DNA of 54,102 nucleotides from Gammaproteobacteria bacterium (GTDB lineage Bacteria; Pseudomonadota; Gammaproteobacteria; GRL18): NCBI GenBank assembly GCA_027012135.1, contig JALUZF010000221.1, positions 1 to 54,102 of the forward strand, read 5' to 3'. Shown piece by piece: positions 9,605 to 19,502 of this stretch (position 1 is its first letter; each line of letters starts with the position of its first letter). The notes under the pieces were generated by a model. It saw only the letters and a program-made list of their open reading frames with translations, ran no database searches and was not told where the DNA came from. The position numbers and the translations under genes were made by a program.

Positions 9605-10480
9605 TTTTTTTACAAATGCCAGGGCGTTTGTAAAATCTATTTTTTTTAGTTCTGCATGGGAACTGGTCAGTGCTTCACCGGCACCAAGCACCAGAAATCC
9701 CCCGCTTTTCAGTCGTTTTACCAGTTGCTCAATAATCTGCTTACGTCGTTCCCGATTAAAGTAGATCAATACATTCTGGCAGAAAATAATATCCATAGGT
9801 TCCAGCAGTACTTTTTTCATATCAATAATATTAAAGGGTACAAAACAGACTCTTTTTTTCAGTTCATCCCTGACCTGGTAACGTCCATCCTGCTGTCTGT
9901 CAAAATAATACTCCAGATAGTCTTCCGGAACATATCTGACCTTGTATTTGTCATAGATTGCCTTGCGGGCATTGACCAGTGCCGGGACACTGATGTCCAT
10001 TCCCATTACCGCGAGGTAACAGTTTCTGCTCTGTTGGGCATAAGGAACCTGTTGCCTGATAAACTGATCAGCCACCATTCCCAGGGTATAGGCTTCTTCT
10101 CCAGTTGAACATCCGGCACTCCAGATCTGCAGTTTGTTTCGTTGCGGCTCTGAAGCAAACAGTTCGGGCAAAATAACCTGTTCAAGAACATCAATAGAGG
10201 GTTGATGACGAAAGAAACGGGTTTCATGAATCGTTAATCGATCCACCAGGGTCAACCATTCTCTCTGTCCATAACGCTCGGACTGCAAATGTTCATAATA
10301 GGCCGCATAATCATGCATACCAATTTCTTTCATTCTCAGGCCAAGGCTGGTTTCAAGAAATGAACGGCGTTCTTTTGGAAGGTGCATACCGGTTCTGTCT
10401 TCAAGCAGATTTGTCCAGCACTGAAACTGAGTTTCATCCATTTGCTCAAAGTTTAACAGGGTATTATTTAATGCCACCAT
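9602..10480 (-). CDS. pilK: CheR-type methyltransferase PilK
   Basis: A 292-residue CheR family protein that should methylate glutamates on the receptor PilJ using S-adenosylmethionine. It shows the CheR N-terminal helical domain (about 10-75), the loop TIHETRFFRH that contacts the substrate in CheR, the SAM motif WSAGCSTGEEAYTL near 120, and CQNVLIYF near 235. It is co-directional with pilJ upstream (90-base gap) and chpA downstream. Together with ChpB it would set the methylation state of the receptor. Confidence 0.92.
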   Translation of the reverse strand: MVALNNTLLNFEQMDETQFQCWTNLLEDRTGMHLPKERRSFLETSLGLRMKEIGMHDYAAYYEHLQSERYGQREWLTLVDRLTIHETRFFRHQPSIDVLEQVILPELFASEPQRNKLQIWSAGCSTGEEAYTLGMVADQFIRQQVPYAQQSRNCYLAVMGMDISVPALVNARKAIYDKYKVRYVPEDYLEYYFDRQQDGRYQVRDELKKRVCFVPFNIIDMKKVLLEPMDIIFCQNVLIYFNRERRKQIIEQLVKRLKSGGFLVLGAGEALTSSHAELKKIDFTNALAFVKK

Positions 10481-10570
10481 TAACCCGTTTGTTTCCCCGA
10501 TTTATCCATTAGTTTCTGCCCTTTTAAAAATACAATGACTACAAAGTGCTGGAAAGTATCCGGATAATAA

Positions 10571-12613
10571 TTAATCTTCATCATTGCTGGGTAAGGTAAA
10601 GCCGGCAACCGATTGTCTCAGTTCATTAGCCAGTTCTGCCAGATTACCAATGGATGCGGCTGTTTCATTAGTACCCGCTGATGTCTGCGTGGTGATTTCC
10701 TGTACCACGTTCATTGAGTCAGAAATACTGACCGCTGCAATGGACTGTTGTCTGGTGGTATCTGAAATGGCCTGAATCAGTTTTGCCAGTGAGGAGGATA
10801 CATGTTCAATTTCTTCCAGTGCGGCACCCGCATTCTGTGCCAGGCGGGCTCCCTGAACCACTTCTGAGGTACTGCGCTCCATGGAAATAACAGCTTCATT
10901 GGTATCTGCCTGAATGGTTTTAACCAGTGCTTCAATCTGCTTGGTGGCATTACCGGAACGTTCCGCCAGTCGCTGAACCTCGTCCGCAACGACCGCAAAG
11001 CCTCGACCGGCATCACCCGCCATGGCCGCCTGAATAGCCGCATTTAAGGCCAGAATATTAGTCTGTTCAGAAATATCGTTAATAATTTCAACGATATCAC
11101 CAATTTCCTGAGAGGATTCACCCAGACGTTTAATCCGTTTGGAGGTTTCCTGAATCTGTTCACGAATGGTATCCATGCCGCTGATGGTATCCTGTACCAC
11201 CATGGAACCCTTGTTCGCAATTTCAACCGATTTGCTCGCTTCATTAGCCAGGTCATTAGCATTGGCAGAAACTTCTTCAATGGAAGCCGCCATCTGGTTA
11301 ACCGCAGAACTGGCTGTTGTGATCTGCGCAGCCTGCTGGTCACTGGCTTCTGCCAGATGCATCGCTGTTGCCTGTGTTTCATGAGCCGCAGACGATACCT
11401 GTACCGTGGTATCATTAATCTGGGTAACCAGATTCCTTAAAGCGTCAATAGTATAGTTAATGGAGTCAGCAATGGCTCCGGTAATATCTTCCGTTACAGT
11501 GGCATGTGCAGTCAGATCACCATCGGCCAGTGCACCCATTTCATCCAGCAGCCGCATAATGGCCGCTTCGTTTTTATTATTCTGAGCCTCAATTTCATTA
11601 CGCTGTTCCTCGGTTTCCCGGGCAATACGTTTTTCCTGGGAAATCAGCAGGGCGCCAATCATAAAGAACATAAAGACCGTCAAACCAGCCAGAATATTCC
11701 CGATCACTGACAGGGTGGTATCATTAGCTACCGCTTCCTGATAAGTTTCACCCAGGAGACTGATCTGTTCCAGCAGTATGTCTGAGTTGCTGTACAATAC
11801 CATGGCACTATTATTAATTTCAAAAGTTTCCGGGGAGCGTTCCAGAATATCAGCCACTTTAGTTTTAATACTGTCATACATACTGGAGATTTCCATTAGC
11901 AGTTCAACGGCTTCAGGATTATCAACTTTTTCGACACCCAGCATTTTACTGCCGTTTAACAGAGCATCCAGCACCCGTTTAAAGGTTGCTGTATCCAGAC
12001 CAAAACGTTGTGCACTTTGCGCTGCATCACTGCTGCCGGACATCATAGCTGAAATATTGCCGGAGATTCGTTCAATGAACATTAACTGCTGGGTAGCCAG
12101 ATAAACCTGGCGAGTCGGAGCATTGGCTTCCACCAGAATTTCAGCCACTTCGTTGGTCGCATTAAGCATATCCGGCATTTGCTCATTAATAACCTTAATG
12201 TCTTCAGACAGGATAAGAATGGTTTCCCGACTGTTTAACACCGTATTAATGTGTTTATTGTAATCCCGCCACGTATTGTTTAATCGGTTATATGCTTCCA
12301 GAGCAGACGGCGGCAGGGTGCTTTCCCCAGTTTCAGGATCAACCGCCTTAAGGGGCCCCATATTTTTACTGAATTCTTTCTGATATTTTTTGAGCTTACT
12401 GAAAGCATCTTCATTTCCGGCTGCAGCCAGAGTTGCCGATTTAGCCAGTCCCTGGGATAAAACCCTCTGTTCCGTCACAAGGGAAAGGTATTGGGTGTCA
12501 CGGTTTTCCTTGGTAAAGGCCATCCAGTAGACAATCACCATGGCCACCACGAGCACCACCAGGAGTGTAAAGGGCACATAGACTCTCTTTCTGTTTGTAG
12601 TTTCACCTTGCAT
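10571..12613 (-). CDS. pilJ: methyl-accepting chemotaxis receptor PilJ
   Basis: A 680-residue inner-membrane receptor. A membrane segment lies near residues 13-33 and a second near 303-328, flanking a periplasmic PilJ-type helical sensing region. A HAMP-like stretch and a long cytoplasmic signalling coiled coil follow. The receptor tip is recognisable in two short stretches, [13 protein letters not shown] and [18 protein letters not shown]. It would pass a signal linked to pilus contact or a ligand to ChpA through the PilI/ChpC adaptors, with methylation by PilK and demethylation by ChpB. Confidence 0.94.
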   Translation of the reverse strand: MQGETTNRKRVYVPFTLLVVLVVAMVIVYWMAFTKENRDTQYLSLVTEQRVLSQGLAKSATLAAAGNEDAFSKLKKYQKEFSKNMGPLKAVDPETGESTLPPSALEAYNRLNNTWRDYNKHINTVLNSRETILILSEDIKVINEQMPDMLNATNEVAEILVEANAPTRQVYLATQQLMFIERISGNISAMMSGSSDAAQSAQRFGLDTATFKRVLDALLNGSKMLGVEKVDNPEAVELLMEISSMYDSIKTKVADILERSPETFEINNSAMVLYSNSDILLEQISLLGETYQEAVANDTTLSVIGNILAGLTVFMFFMIGALLISQEKRIARETEEQRNEIEAQNNKNEAAIMRLLDEMGALADGDLTAHATVTEDITGAIADSINYTIDALRNLVTQINDTTVQVSSAAHETQATAMHLAEASDQQAAQITTASSAVNQMAASIEEVSANANDLANEASKSVEIANKGSMVVQDTISGMDTIREQIQETSKRIKRLGESSQEIGDIVEIINDISEQTNILALNAAIQAAMAGDAGRGFAVVADEVQRLAERSGNATKQIEALVKTIQADTNEAVISMERSTSEVVQGARLAQNAGAALEEIEHVSSSLAKLIQAISDTTRQQSIAAVSISDSMNVVQEITTQTSAGTNETAASIGNLAELANELRQSVAGFTLPSNDED

Positions 12614-12698
12614 TTTAAATCGGCTCCTAAATCATCACTATGAATTTTTGTAGTATTTATTATTTAAACTGGTTTGTTATGCCTGTGGCTACTGCCCG

Positions 12699-13271
12699 TT
12701 ATTTGAGAGCCACATTAAGAAAGTCCTGACCCTCAATAAGTTTGTTAAGATTAAACACCACCCAGCTTTCACCATTAATGTCATAACCGCCCTGCATATA
12801 GTTATGCCACTTCACATCATATTGCATACGCACATCAAACAATTCCTGGTCAAAGTGTTTCATACCGTAAATTTCATCCACAATCAGACCGGCATTTAAC
12901 TTGTCTCTGGCTATGGCCAGAATACGGGTTTCCCTTCTCACAGGGGTTACTGTCTGAGACAGAAACCCCTGCAAATCAAAAATCGGCAGCAGGTTACCGC
13001 GAATATTGGCAATTCCCCGAACCCATTCTTTGCTTCCAGGCACCTGAGATACCTGTGGATATTTCATAATTTCCCGAACATGCTGCATGGGCGCGACAAA
13101 GCGGTGCTTGCCAATACGAAAACCAATCCCTGACCACAGATTTTTGATTTCTTCTTCCAGCGGCAATGGTGCGGCATGCGTTCTGCTCCAGGCTTCCATT
13201 TCCTGCAGCAGCTGAATGATTTCAGCAGGGTTTTGAGGTTCAAAATTCATTGATTTTTTTCCAGGGGACAT
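12699..13271 (-). CDS. pilI: CheW-like adaptor PilI
   Basis: CheW-domain protein of 190 residues (183 if the second ATG at 13250 is used) that should link PilJ to ChpA. It has the CheW start GFRIGKHRFVAPMQHVREI and the conserved GIANIRGNLLPIFDL segment. The first ATG overlaps the pilH stop codon (TAATG), which suggests translational coupling. The second ATG has GGA about 9 bases upstream, so either start is possible. Confidence 0.9.
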   Translation of the reverse strand: MSPGKKSMNFEPQNPAEIIQLLQEMEAWSRTHAAPLPLEEEIKNLWSGIGFRIGKHRFVAPMQHVREIMKYPQVSQVPGSKEWVRGIANIRGNLLPIFDLQGFLSQTVTPVRRETRILAIARDKLNAGLIVDEIYGMKHFDQELFDVRMQYDVKWHNYMQGGYDINGESWVVFNLNKLIEGQDFLNVALK

Positions 13272-13636
13272 TAACTGACTAATAAACGATTTACTTCATC
13301 AATTAAGTCATTTTCCACAAATGGCTTGGTAACATAGCCCTTGGCACCCTGTCGTTCTGCCCACATTTTATCGGTTTTCTGATCCTTGGTCGTCACCATA
13401 ATAACCGGAATATTGGCCGTTTCAGACTGATTCCTCAATTGTCGGGTAGCCTGAAAACCATTTAGTTCAGGCATGACCACATCCATTAAAATCAGGTCAG
13501 GCATAAGCTGCGTGGCTTTCTCAACACCGTCTTTACCATCCACAGCCACCGAAATCCGGTGACCCTGTTTTTCCAGTGCAGAAGAAATGATGTGTGTTTC
13601 TGTCGGTGAATCATCCACAACGAGAATATGTGCCAT
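13271..13636 (-). CDS. pilH: single-domain response regulator PilH
   Basis: A 121-residue stand-alone receiver domain with the acidic pair DD8-9, phospho-acceptor Asp52 in LILMDVVMPELNGF, and a conserved switch Thr and Lys (MVTT, VTKPF). In known Pil-Chp systems PilH opposes or drains phosphate from PilG signalling. It follows pilG by 67 bases and overlaps the proposed pilI start. Confidence 0.93.
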   Translation of the reverse strand: MAHILVVDDSPTETHIISSALEKQGHRISVAVDGKDGVEKATQLMPDLILMDVVMPELNGFQATRQLRNQSETANIPVIMVTTKDQKTDKMWAERQGAKGYVTKPFVENDLIDEVNRLLVS

Positions 13637-13703
13637 ATTAATATCTCTCTATTATTGTTTTATATTATTATTTTGTTTCTTGTTAACTAAATTAACAAAC
13701 TCT

Positions 13704-14102
13704 TTAAGCTTTATTAACATAACGGGTAATAGCGCCCAGAAGCTCATCTTTGGTAAAAGGCTTGGTCAGATATTGCTCTGAACCCACAATCCGTCCACGG
13801 GCCCGGTCAAACAGGCCGTCTTTACTGGACAGCATAATAACCGGAATATCTTTAAACATTTTATTATTTTTAATCAGAGCGCAGGTTTGATAGCCGTCCA
13901 GCCTGGGCATCATAATATCAACAAAAATGATATCGGGACGATGTTCAAGGATTTTTGACAGAGCTTCAAAACCGTCAACAGCCGTCACCACTTCACAACC
14001 GGATTTTTTTAACAGGGTTTCAGCAGTACGACGTATGGTTTTACTATCGTCAATGACCATGACTTTCAGGCCATCAAGAAGATTGGTATCAGATGTTCCC
14101 AC
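13704..14102 (-). CDS. pilG: single-domain response regulator PilG, first gene of the Pil-Chp operon
   Basis: A 132-residue receiver domain with the acidic pair at 18-19 (MVIDDS), phospho-Asp62 (FVDIMMPRLDGY), a switch Ser (MLSSKD) and Lys (LTKPF). In studied systems phosphorylated PilG promotes pilus extension and cAMP signalling. It opens the minus-strand operon after a 610-base intergenic region shared with gshB, so the operon promoter should lie within 14103-14712. Confidence 0.93.
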   Translation of the reverse strand: MGTSDTNLLDGLKVMVIDDSKTIRRTAETLLKKSGCEVVTAVDGFEALSKILEHRPDIIFVDIMMPRLDGYQTCALIKNNKMFKDIPVIMLSSKDGLFDRARGRIVGSEQYLTKPFTKDELLGAITRYVNKA

Positions 14103-14712
14103 TTATCCCCCAGCAAATTGCAGCAAAAATAAATTAAACTTAAACATAAAAAGTAGTTCTAATATTATGGTATTTTCCATTAAAGTTATACAGGCTAGTC
14201 TCCTGACATATCCATTGCTTATAGCCTTTCAAATGATTGATAAACGACTGAGGCCTTCCATGACTTGAGTGCTTGCAAAACACGCCTGCAAAACAACAGG
14301 CATAACACAATTGTGTGCATGCAAAGAGTACTTTTAGCACAACTTTAGCCGGTATTCCACATAGATTAATGGCTTTTTTAACAAAACTGTGTAACACATT
14401 ATAAAACAAGGAATATTTTTTATTATCTATTGACAACAGTATGCTTTTCTTATACCAAAAAGCCTTAACAAACAGGCTTTTGTTAACAATTAGAGCTTAA
14501 ACTATTTATAAAAAGTACATCATAAAAATAAAAAACAACCTTAAGGCTGACCCGGCTATTAATAAAAAAGTATAGTGCAAAATTTATAAATTACCTATAA
14601 AAATTACTTTGTGCTATAAATTCCTTTTTACATGAGACTGTGTACGGTTAAAATAGACCAACAAAATCCCGTATGACTCTCGCATAAGTCTCGCATAAAC
14701 TAAGGAATAGCT
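14103..14712. promoter_or_regulatory. divergent intergenic region between pilG and gshB
   Basis: AT-rich and without a convincing gene. It holds a perfect 12-bp palindrome ACACAATTGTGT at 14305-14316 that could be an operator. It also has a stem-loop with 8-bp arms AAAAGCCT and AGGCTTTT at 14458-14481, terminator-like on either strand. A plus-strand TTGACA at 14430 lies 15 bases before TATACC at 14451, a tight spacing for a promoter. Just before gshB there is a near-direct repeat of CTCGCATAA (14678-14699 region). Confidence 0.5.
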
Positions 14713-15666
14713 ATGACCATCCGCCTTGGCATTGTAATGGATCCCATTGCAGCCATTAACACCAGAAAAGACAGCAGTTTCGCCATGCTGCTTGAGGCAC
14801 AGAAACGCGGCTATGAAATCCATTATATGGAAATGTCCAGTCTGTTTATTCAGGATAATACGGCCTGGGCCAGTAGCCGCCGACTGCAGCTCGAAGACGC
14901 CCCTGACAACTGGTATCGTTTTTTATCCAAAGCACAGAACCTGGAACTGGCTGAGCTGGATGTGATTTTAATGCGCAAGGACCCGCCTTTTGATATGGAA
15001 TACATTTATGCCACCTATATCCTGGAACTGGCTGAGCAGCAGGGCAGCCTGATTGTCAACCGGCCACGCTCCCTGCGGGACGCTAATGAAAAACTGTTTA
15101 CCCTGCAGTTTCCACAATGCACTGTTCCCACCCTGGTCAGTCGCAATAAGGATCAGTTCAAACAGTTTTTACTGCAGTATAAAGATATTATTATCAAACC
15201 TCTTGGAGGCATGGGTGGTCATTCCATTTTCCGGGTTATGGAAAATGATCCGAATTTAAATGTTATTCTGGAAACCGTGACCCGCCATGGCACTGAATAT
15301 ATTATGGCCCAGCGTTTTATCCCTGAAATTACCCAGGGTGACAAGCGAATTTTAATTATCAACGGTACCCCGGTGGATTATGCTCTGGCCCGTATCCCAC
15401 CAGAAGGGGAAACCCGTGGCAATCTGGCGGCCGGGGGCAGCGGTGTGGGCATACCCTTAACTGAACGGGATTACTGGCTTTGTGAACAGGTGGCTCCCTG
15501 TCTAAAGCAGATGGGTCTGCTGTTTGTCGGTATGGATGTTATTGGTGATTATGTCACTGAAATCAATGTCACCAGCCCGACCTGTATACGTGAACTGGAT
15601 AAACTGTATGATCTGAATATCAGCGCCCTGCTGATGGATGAGATTGAACAGAAACTGGCTCATTAA
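14713..15666 (+). CDS. gshB: glutathione synthetase
   Basis: A 317-residue ATP-grasp enzyme that joins gamma-glutamylcysteine and glycine in the cytoplasm. It shows the GshB N-terminus RLGIVMDPIAAIN, the ATP-grasp segments IIKPLGGMGGHSIFR and LIINGTPVDYALARIP, the glycine-rich loop NLAAGGSGVG and the metal-binding end DVIGDYVTEINVTSPT. Its length is standard. It starts a plus-strand run with apbE, whose ATG overlaps the gshB stop (TAATG). GshB next to the Pil-Chp block is also the arrangement in Pseudomonas. Confidence 0.96.
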   Translation: MTIRLGIVMDPIAAINTRKDSSFAMLLEAQKRGYEIHYMEMSSLFIQDNTAWASSRRLQLEDAPDNWYRFLSKAQNLELAELDVILMRKDPPFDMEYIYATYILELAEQQGSLIVNRPRSLRDANEKLFTLQFPQCTVPTLVSRNKDQFKQFLLQYKDIIIKPLGGMGGHSIFRVMENDPNLNVILETVTRHGTEYIMAQRFIPEITQGDKRILIINGTPVDYALARIPPEGETRGNLAAGGSGVGIPLTERDYWLCEQVAPCLKQMGLLFVGMDVIGDYVTEINVTSPTCIRELDKLYDLNISALLMDEIEQKLAH

Positions 15667-16844
15667 TGTCTGGTCCCAATACTGATAAATTACCTGGCAA
15701 AGTACTTGTTTTTTGCCGTACAAGCCTCTTGATTATCTGTGTTCTGCTACTGCCTGCTGCCTGCCATCAGGCTCCTTCCGCTAAACTTTACCAGCAGCAG
15801 TTATTTGCCTTCGGCACCCTGATTGATATCAGCCTTATTACCGACCAGCCTGAACAGGCACAGGCCGCCATTAATGCCGTCAGCCATGAATTTGACCGGC
15901 TGCACCGGCTCTGGCATCCCTGGCAGGGCGGTGAACTGGCCTCGGTAAATCGTCAACTGCCTTCTTTACAGGCCATTCCCGTTTCTAAGGAACTGGCCAA
16001 CTTAATTCCACAAAGCAGTCAGCTGTCAGAACAAAGTAATGGCCTGTTTAACCCGGCCATTGGCAAACTTATCCGGCTCTGGCAGTTTGATAAACTGGAA
16101 GATGAAAAGTTTAACTTTTCCCTGCCTGATCCCCGAAAAATACAGAAAATCGTGAAAAGTCATCCCCGAATGAATGATTTAAAACTGACACACACAGCAG
16201 ATAACACTTATTTTCTGCAATCGGATAATCCTGCTGTCAGCCTGGATTTTGGTGCCTATGCCAAGGGCGTGGCCATTGAAAAAATGCTCGCCATTCTTAA
16301 ACGCTATCATATTAATAATGCCCTGATTAATGCCGGAGGCGATTTAAAAGCCATTGGCTCCAAAGCCCTGGCCGGCACCTCAACCTCCTGGCATATCGGC
16401 ATTAAAAACCCTCAGAATACACTGGATCCGGCCCAGCCTGCTATTCTGGCCGCCATTGATCTGCATAATGGCGAAGCCCTGTTTAGCTCCGGTGATTATG
16501 AACGGTTTTTTACCTTCAATAATCATCACTATCATCATATTATTGATCCCCGCACGGGTTATCCCGGTCAGGGTGTCAGGGCGGTGACCATTCTGGATAC
16601 TGATGCTGGGCAAGCCGATGCTGCAGCCACGGCCATTTTTCTGGCCGGCCCTGAACTTGCCCTGGATATTGCACGAAAAATGGGTATAAAACACCTGTTG
16701 ATTATGGCTTCAGATAACCGTCTTTATATTTCCCCTGACATGGCCGCCCGTCTACAGCTCAGGGTTGATTATCCGGTCGTTATACTAAAGGATAAAAAAC
16801 ACGTTTCTGCTGCACAGCAGAATAATACTGCAAACCAGAAATAA
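15666..16844 (+). CDS. apbE: FAD:protein FMN transferase, lipoprotein
   Basis: A 392-residue ApbE family enzyme that attaches FMN from FAD to threonine in target proteins outside the cytoplasm. A lipoprotein signal is visible, with a hydrophobic stretch and lipobox LPAAC (Cys33). Family motifs are FGTLIDISLI near the start of the domain, DFGAYAKGVAIEKM, NAGGDLKAIG, HHIIDPRTGYPG and DAGQADAAATAIF. It overlaps gshB by one base and is followed after 8 bases by a NusG domain II protein and a Gx transporter. Such neighbours suggest a flavinylation and membrane redox function. No obvious flavinylated target gene is in the window. Confidence 0.93.
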   Translation: MSGPNTDKLPGKVLVFCRTSLLIICVLLLPAACHQAPSAKLYQQQLFAFGTLIDISLITDQPEQAQAAINAVSHEFDRLHRLWHPWQGGELASVNRQLPSLQAIPVSKELANLIPQSSQLSEQSNGLFNPAIGKLIRLWQFDKLEDEKFNFSLPDPRKIQKIVKSHPRMNDLKLTHTADNTYFLQSDNPAVSLDFGAYAKGVAIEKMLAILKRYHINNALINAGGDLKAIGSKALAGTSTSWHIGIKNPQNTLDPAQPAILAAIDLHNGEALFSSGDYERFFTFNNHHYHHIIDPRTGYPGQGVRAVTILDTDAGQADAAATAIFLAGPELALDIARKMGIKHLLIMASDNRLYISPDMAARLQLRVDYPVVILKDKKHVSAAQQNNTANQK

Positions 16845-16852
16845 CTCTTGAA

Positions 16853-17281
16853 ATGAAGCCCGACCAGCAAACATTATCCAGTACTTTCAGACTCCGTTTA
16901 AACAGTGCTGACCTGGTTATTCTGGTTCTGACTATCGTACTGCTGTTCTGGGTGTATAATCGCCTGTGGTTTAACCAGTCCAGCGGCAAGGCGGATTACC
17001 TGGTGGTACAGATTGATACTCAGGCACCACTTCAGTATCCGCTGAATCAGAACCGGCTGCTGGAACTGGATGGGCGCAGAGGCAAAAGTATTATTGAAAT
17101 CAGTCAGGGTAAGGCACGCTTTATTCACTCTTCCTGCCGGAACCAGTTTTGCGTATTTCACGGCTGGTTAAGCACTCCAGGCGATACCACGGCCTGTCTG
17201 CCTAACCGCATCAGTATTGCAGTAAAAAGTAATTCCGGGAATGGCACGGAACCCTTTGATGCCCTGGCAGGAGAGCACTAA
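16853..17281 (+). CDS. NusG domain II-containing membrane-anchored protein
   Basis: A 142-residue protein with one N-terminal membrane segment (about 20-38, DLVILVLTIVLLFWVY) and a periplasmic NusG_II domain. Two cysteines in SSCRNQFC and the later CLPNRI match the conserved pattern of this domain, including FHGW between them. It sits between apbE and a Gx transporter, with its stop overlapping the next start (TAATG). This three-gene set recurs near extracytosolic flavin-based electron transfer systems. Its molecular role is not known to me. Confidence 0.82.
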   Translation: MKPDQQTLSSTFRLRLNSADLVILVLTIVLLFWVYNRLWFNQSSGKADYLVVQIDTQAPLQYPLNQNRLLELDGRRGKSIIEISQGKARFIHSSCRNQFCVFHGWLSTPGDTTACLPNRISIAVKSNSGNGTEPFDALAGEH

Positions 17282-17808
17282 TGCAGTTGCATTTTACCAC
17301 CCGCCATGACGATCACCGTATTGCCCTGCTGGCCGCCCTGGCCATAAGCATTCATATTATTGAATCCGCTTTTCCCAGTCCTCTGCCCGGCATCAAGCCC
17401 GGCCTGGCCAATGTGATCACCTTATTCTGTTTTATCCGTTACGGCTGGCAGACCGCCCTGCAGGTCAGCCTGCTGCGGGTGCTGATCAGCAGTCTGTTGC
17501 TGGGTTCCTTTCTCTCACCGACTTTTTTACTTAGCCTGTCAGGCGCTCTGCTGAGCCTGGCCAGTCTTATCATTGTTCAATGGCCTTTTAGACAACACTT
17601 ACAATATCAGCCCACGGCAGTCGGCTATGCGCTGATTGCCTCTGTCAGTCATATCTGCGGCCAGTTTCTGGTGGCCTGGTACTTTTTTATCCCTCATCCC
17701 GGATTATTCAAACTATTACCGGTTTTCATAACTTTTGCCGTGCTACTTGGTTTGCTAAGCGGTATAATTACCCAGTTATTAATAAAGACTAATACCGCCA
17801 GGGCCTGA
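17281..17808 (+). CDS. Gx transporter family membrane protein
   Basis: A 175-residue hydrophobic protein with about five membrane segments. The segment PGIKPGLANVITLFCF is typical of the family once annotated as heptaprenyl diphosphate synthase component I, now called Gx transporter. It overlaps the NusG_II gene by one base and follows apbE, so it probably belongs to the same flavinylation module. Substrate transport is suggested by the family but not shown, and the old prenyl synthase name should not be taken literally. Confidence 0.82.
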   Translation: MQLHFTTRHDDHRIALLAALAISIHIIESAFPSPLPGIKPGLANVITLFCFIRYGWQTALQVSLLRVLISSLLLGSFLSPTFLLSLSGALLSLASLIIVQWPFRQHLQYQPTAVGYALIASVSHICGQFLVAWYFFIPHPGLFKLLPVFITFAVLLGLLSGIITQLLIKTNTARA

Positions 17809-17821
17809 ATAGTTTTAATCT

Positions 17822-18727
17822 ATGGCACATATAAAACCGCCTTATCTGCAATCCCGAACACAGCATAACGAAATTCTGCTTACTGCATTTTTTATTACTG
17901 TGCTGGTGCATGCGGCTATTATCTTTGGTGTCAGCTTCCATATGCCTGACCCACCCAAACCCCGTACCAGTCAGACCCTGGATATTGTTCTGGTTAAAAC
18001 CAAAGCAGAAAAAGCTCCTGAAAACCCTGATTTTCTGGCTCAGGCCGATCAGATCGGCGGCGGCAATGTCAAACACAAAACCCGTCCAACCAGTAAAAAC
18101 CCCGGTGAAACCCCCAGCGAAGGTAATTTTGTTAAGGACAAACCTTCTGTTGCTCCCGCTCCGGAACCGATAAAGCCCAAAAAGAAATCCATATTGTCCG
18201 TTAATAAACCGGCCAGAAAGAAAGCACCTAAGCTGGTTAAAAAGAAAAAGCCGATACCTAAAAACAAACCGGACCTGGTGGCCGATTATGTAGCGGATCT
18301 GCAGAAGCAAATTGTGGATATGGAAGCCGAACTGGACGAACAGCAGAAAATGTATGCCAAACGTCCCAAAGCTACTTATATTACTGCGTCCACCCGGCGC
18401 ACACCGGACGCCATGTATCTGAAAGCCTGGACCAGAAAAATTGAACGTTTCGGAAATCTCAACTATCCTGATGAGGCAAGACGTCAGAAACTGGAAGGGC
18501 AGCTGATCCTGACCGTGGCACTGAGTCCTGATGGCAATATTATTAATGTTAAAATCAGCAAATCCTCCGGCCATAAGGTTCTGGATGATGCCGCACGACG
18601 TATTGTTGAACTGGCAGCCCCGTTTGCCAAAGTACCCAAAGATGTTTTACAGGGTAATAATCGTCTGGTTATTACCCGAACCTGGCAGTTTTCTCATGGT
18701 TCGGGAAACCGTTTTTCTTATAAATAA
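17822..18727 (+). CDS. tonB: TonB family energy transducer
   Basis: A 301-residue protein with a short cytoplasmic tail, one membrane helix (about 22-40), a long Pro/Lys-rich periplasmic linker (50-155) and a C-terminal TonB domain (about 200-295, with YPDEARRQKLEGQLILTV and VKISKSSGHKVLDDAA). It should pass proton-motive energy to outer-membrane receptors. There is no exbB or exbD next to it, as for the equivalent gene between gshB and yqgE in Pseudomonas. A copy of the dispersed palindromic element follows. Confidence 0.92.
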   Translation: MAHIKPPYLQSRTQHNEILLTAFFITVLVHAAIIFGVSFHMPDPPKPRTSQTLDIVLVKTKAEKAPENPDFLAQADQIGGGNVKHKTRPTSKNPGETPSEGNFVKDKPSVAPAPEPIKPKKKSILSVNKPARKKAPKLVKKKKPIPKNKPDLVADYVADLQKQIVDMEAELDEQQKMYAKRPKATYITASTRRTPDAMYLKAWTRKIERFGNLNYPDEARRQKLEGQLILTVALSPDGNIINVKISKSSGHKVLDDAARRIVELAAPFAKVPKDVLQGNNRLVITRTWQFSHGSGNRFSYK

Positions 18728-18753
18728 TGTAACTACTCAGTATGAATTAAAGT

Positions 18754-18901
18754 AACGTAGAGTGAATGGCTGTAGGTACTGGATTTACAGGGTTTTGAAA
18801 ACATGGATGTTTTCACAAAGCGATACATGGAGGTACTTGAGCGCCCCTGGAAATTCAGTACCTGCAGACAGTCACGGTCAGATACACTGAATAGTTACTA
18901 A
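18754..18901. repeat. dispersed palindromic element, copy 2 (tonB-yqgE gap)
   Basis: It is in the opposite orientation to copies 1 and 3. It keeps the outer arms and the GAAAACAT-GG-ATGTTTTC hairpin (near 18797-18815) and the stretch CGATACATGGAGGTACTTGA, but lacks the internal 40-50 bases that contain the second hairpin in the other copies. The flank CTGAATAGTTACTA resembles the flank of copy 1. It may act as a transcript end after tonB. Confidence 0.8.
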
Positions 18902-18929
18902 ATAATCAAGCAAGGCAGCTTAATATCTA

Positions 18930-19502
18930 ATGAACCTGACCAATCATTTAATTATTGCCATGCCGGGACTGATGGATCCAATGTTTGAAAAATCCGTGAG
19001 TTTTATCTGTCAGCATACCGAAAAAGGCGCCATGGGACTGACCATCAACCGCCCTGTTGAAGTATCCTTTGGTAAATTACTCAAGCAGCTGGATATTCCA
19101 GTAAAAACTCAGACTTTATCCGAACACTTTGCAGGCATTCCGGTTTATCTGGGTGGCCCGGTGGATACTGAACATGGTTTTGTCCTGCATTCCAGTGAAA
19201 ACCGTTCTGCCAGCTGGGGACAGTCTCTGAAAATCAATGACAAACTCTCCCTCAGCTCTTCCAAAGATATCCTGCAGGCCATTGCGGATGGTGAGGGCCC
19301 GGACAACTTTCTGGTCACCCTGGGCTATGCCGGCTGGAGCGAGGGACAGATTGAACGGGAAATGCAGGAAAACTCCTGGCTTAATGTCCCTGCGGACAAT
19401 GATATCCTGTTTAATACCCCGTCTGAACAACGCTGGGAAAGGGCCGCCGAAAAACTGGGTATTGATATCCATTTAATCTCCGGTGACATTGGTCATGCCT
19501 GA
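18930..19502 (+). CDS. yqgE: YqgE/AlgH family protein
   Basis: A 190-residue protein with family features: the start NHLIIAMPGLMDPMFEKSV, GAMGLTINRP, YLGGPVDTEHGFVLHS and LVTLGYAGWSEGQIE. The function is unclear; the name AlgH comes from a proposed alginate regulatory role in Pseudomonas. It is nearly always followed by ruvX, as here, with the two genes overlapping by 8 bases. Confidence 0.94.
   Translation: MNLTNHLIIAMPGLMDPMFEKSVSFICQHTEKGAMGLTINRPVEVSFGKLLKQLDIPVKTQTLSEHFAGIPVYLGGPVDTEHGFVLHSSENRSASWGQSLKINDKLSLSSSKDILQAIADGEGPDNFLVTLGYAGWSEGQIEREMQENSWLNVPADNDILFNTPSEQRWERAAEKLGIDIHLISGDIGHA

Noticed and set aside
17789-18574. Long minus-strand frame opposite tonB
   Set aside because: Phe/Gly-rich composition arises from the complement of the Lys/Pro-rich tonB linker; no recognisable domain.
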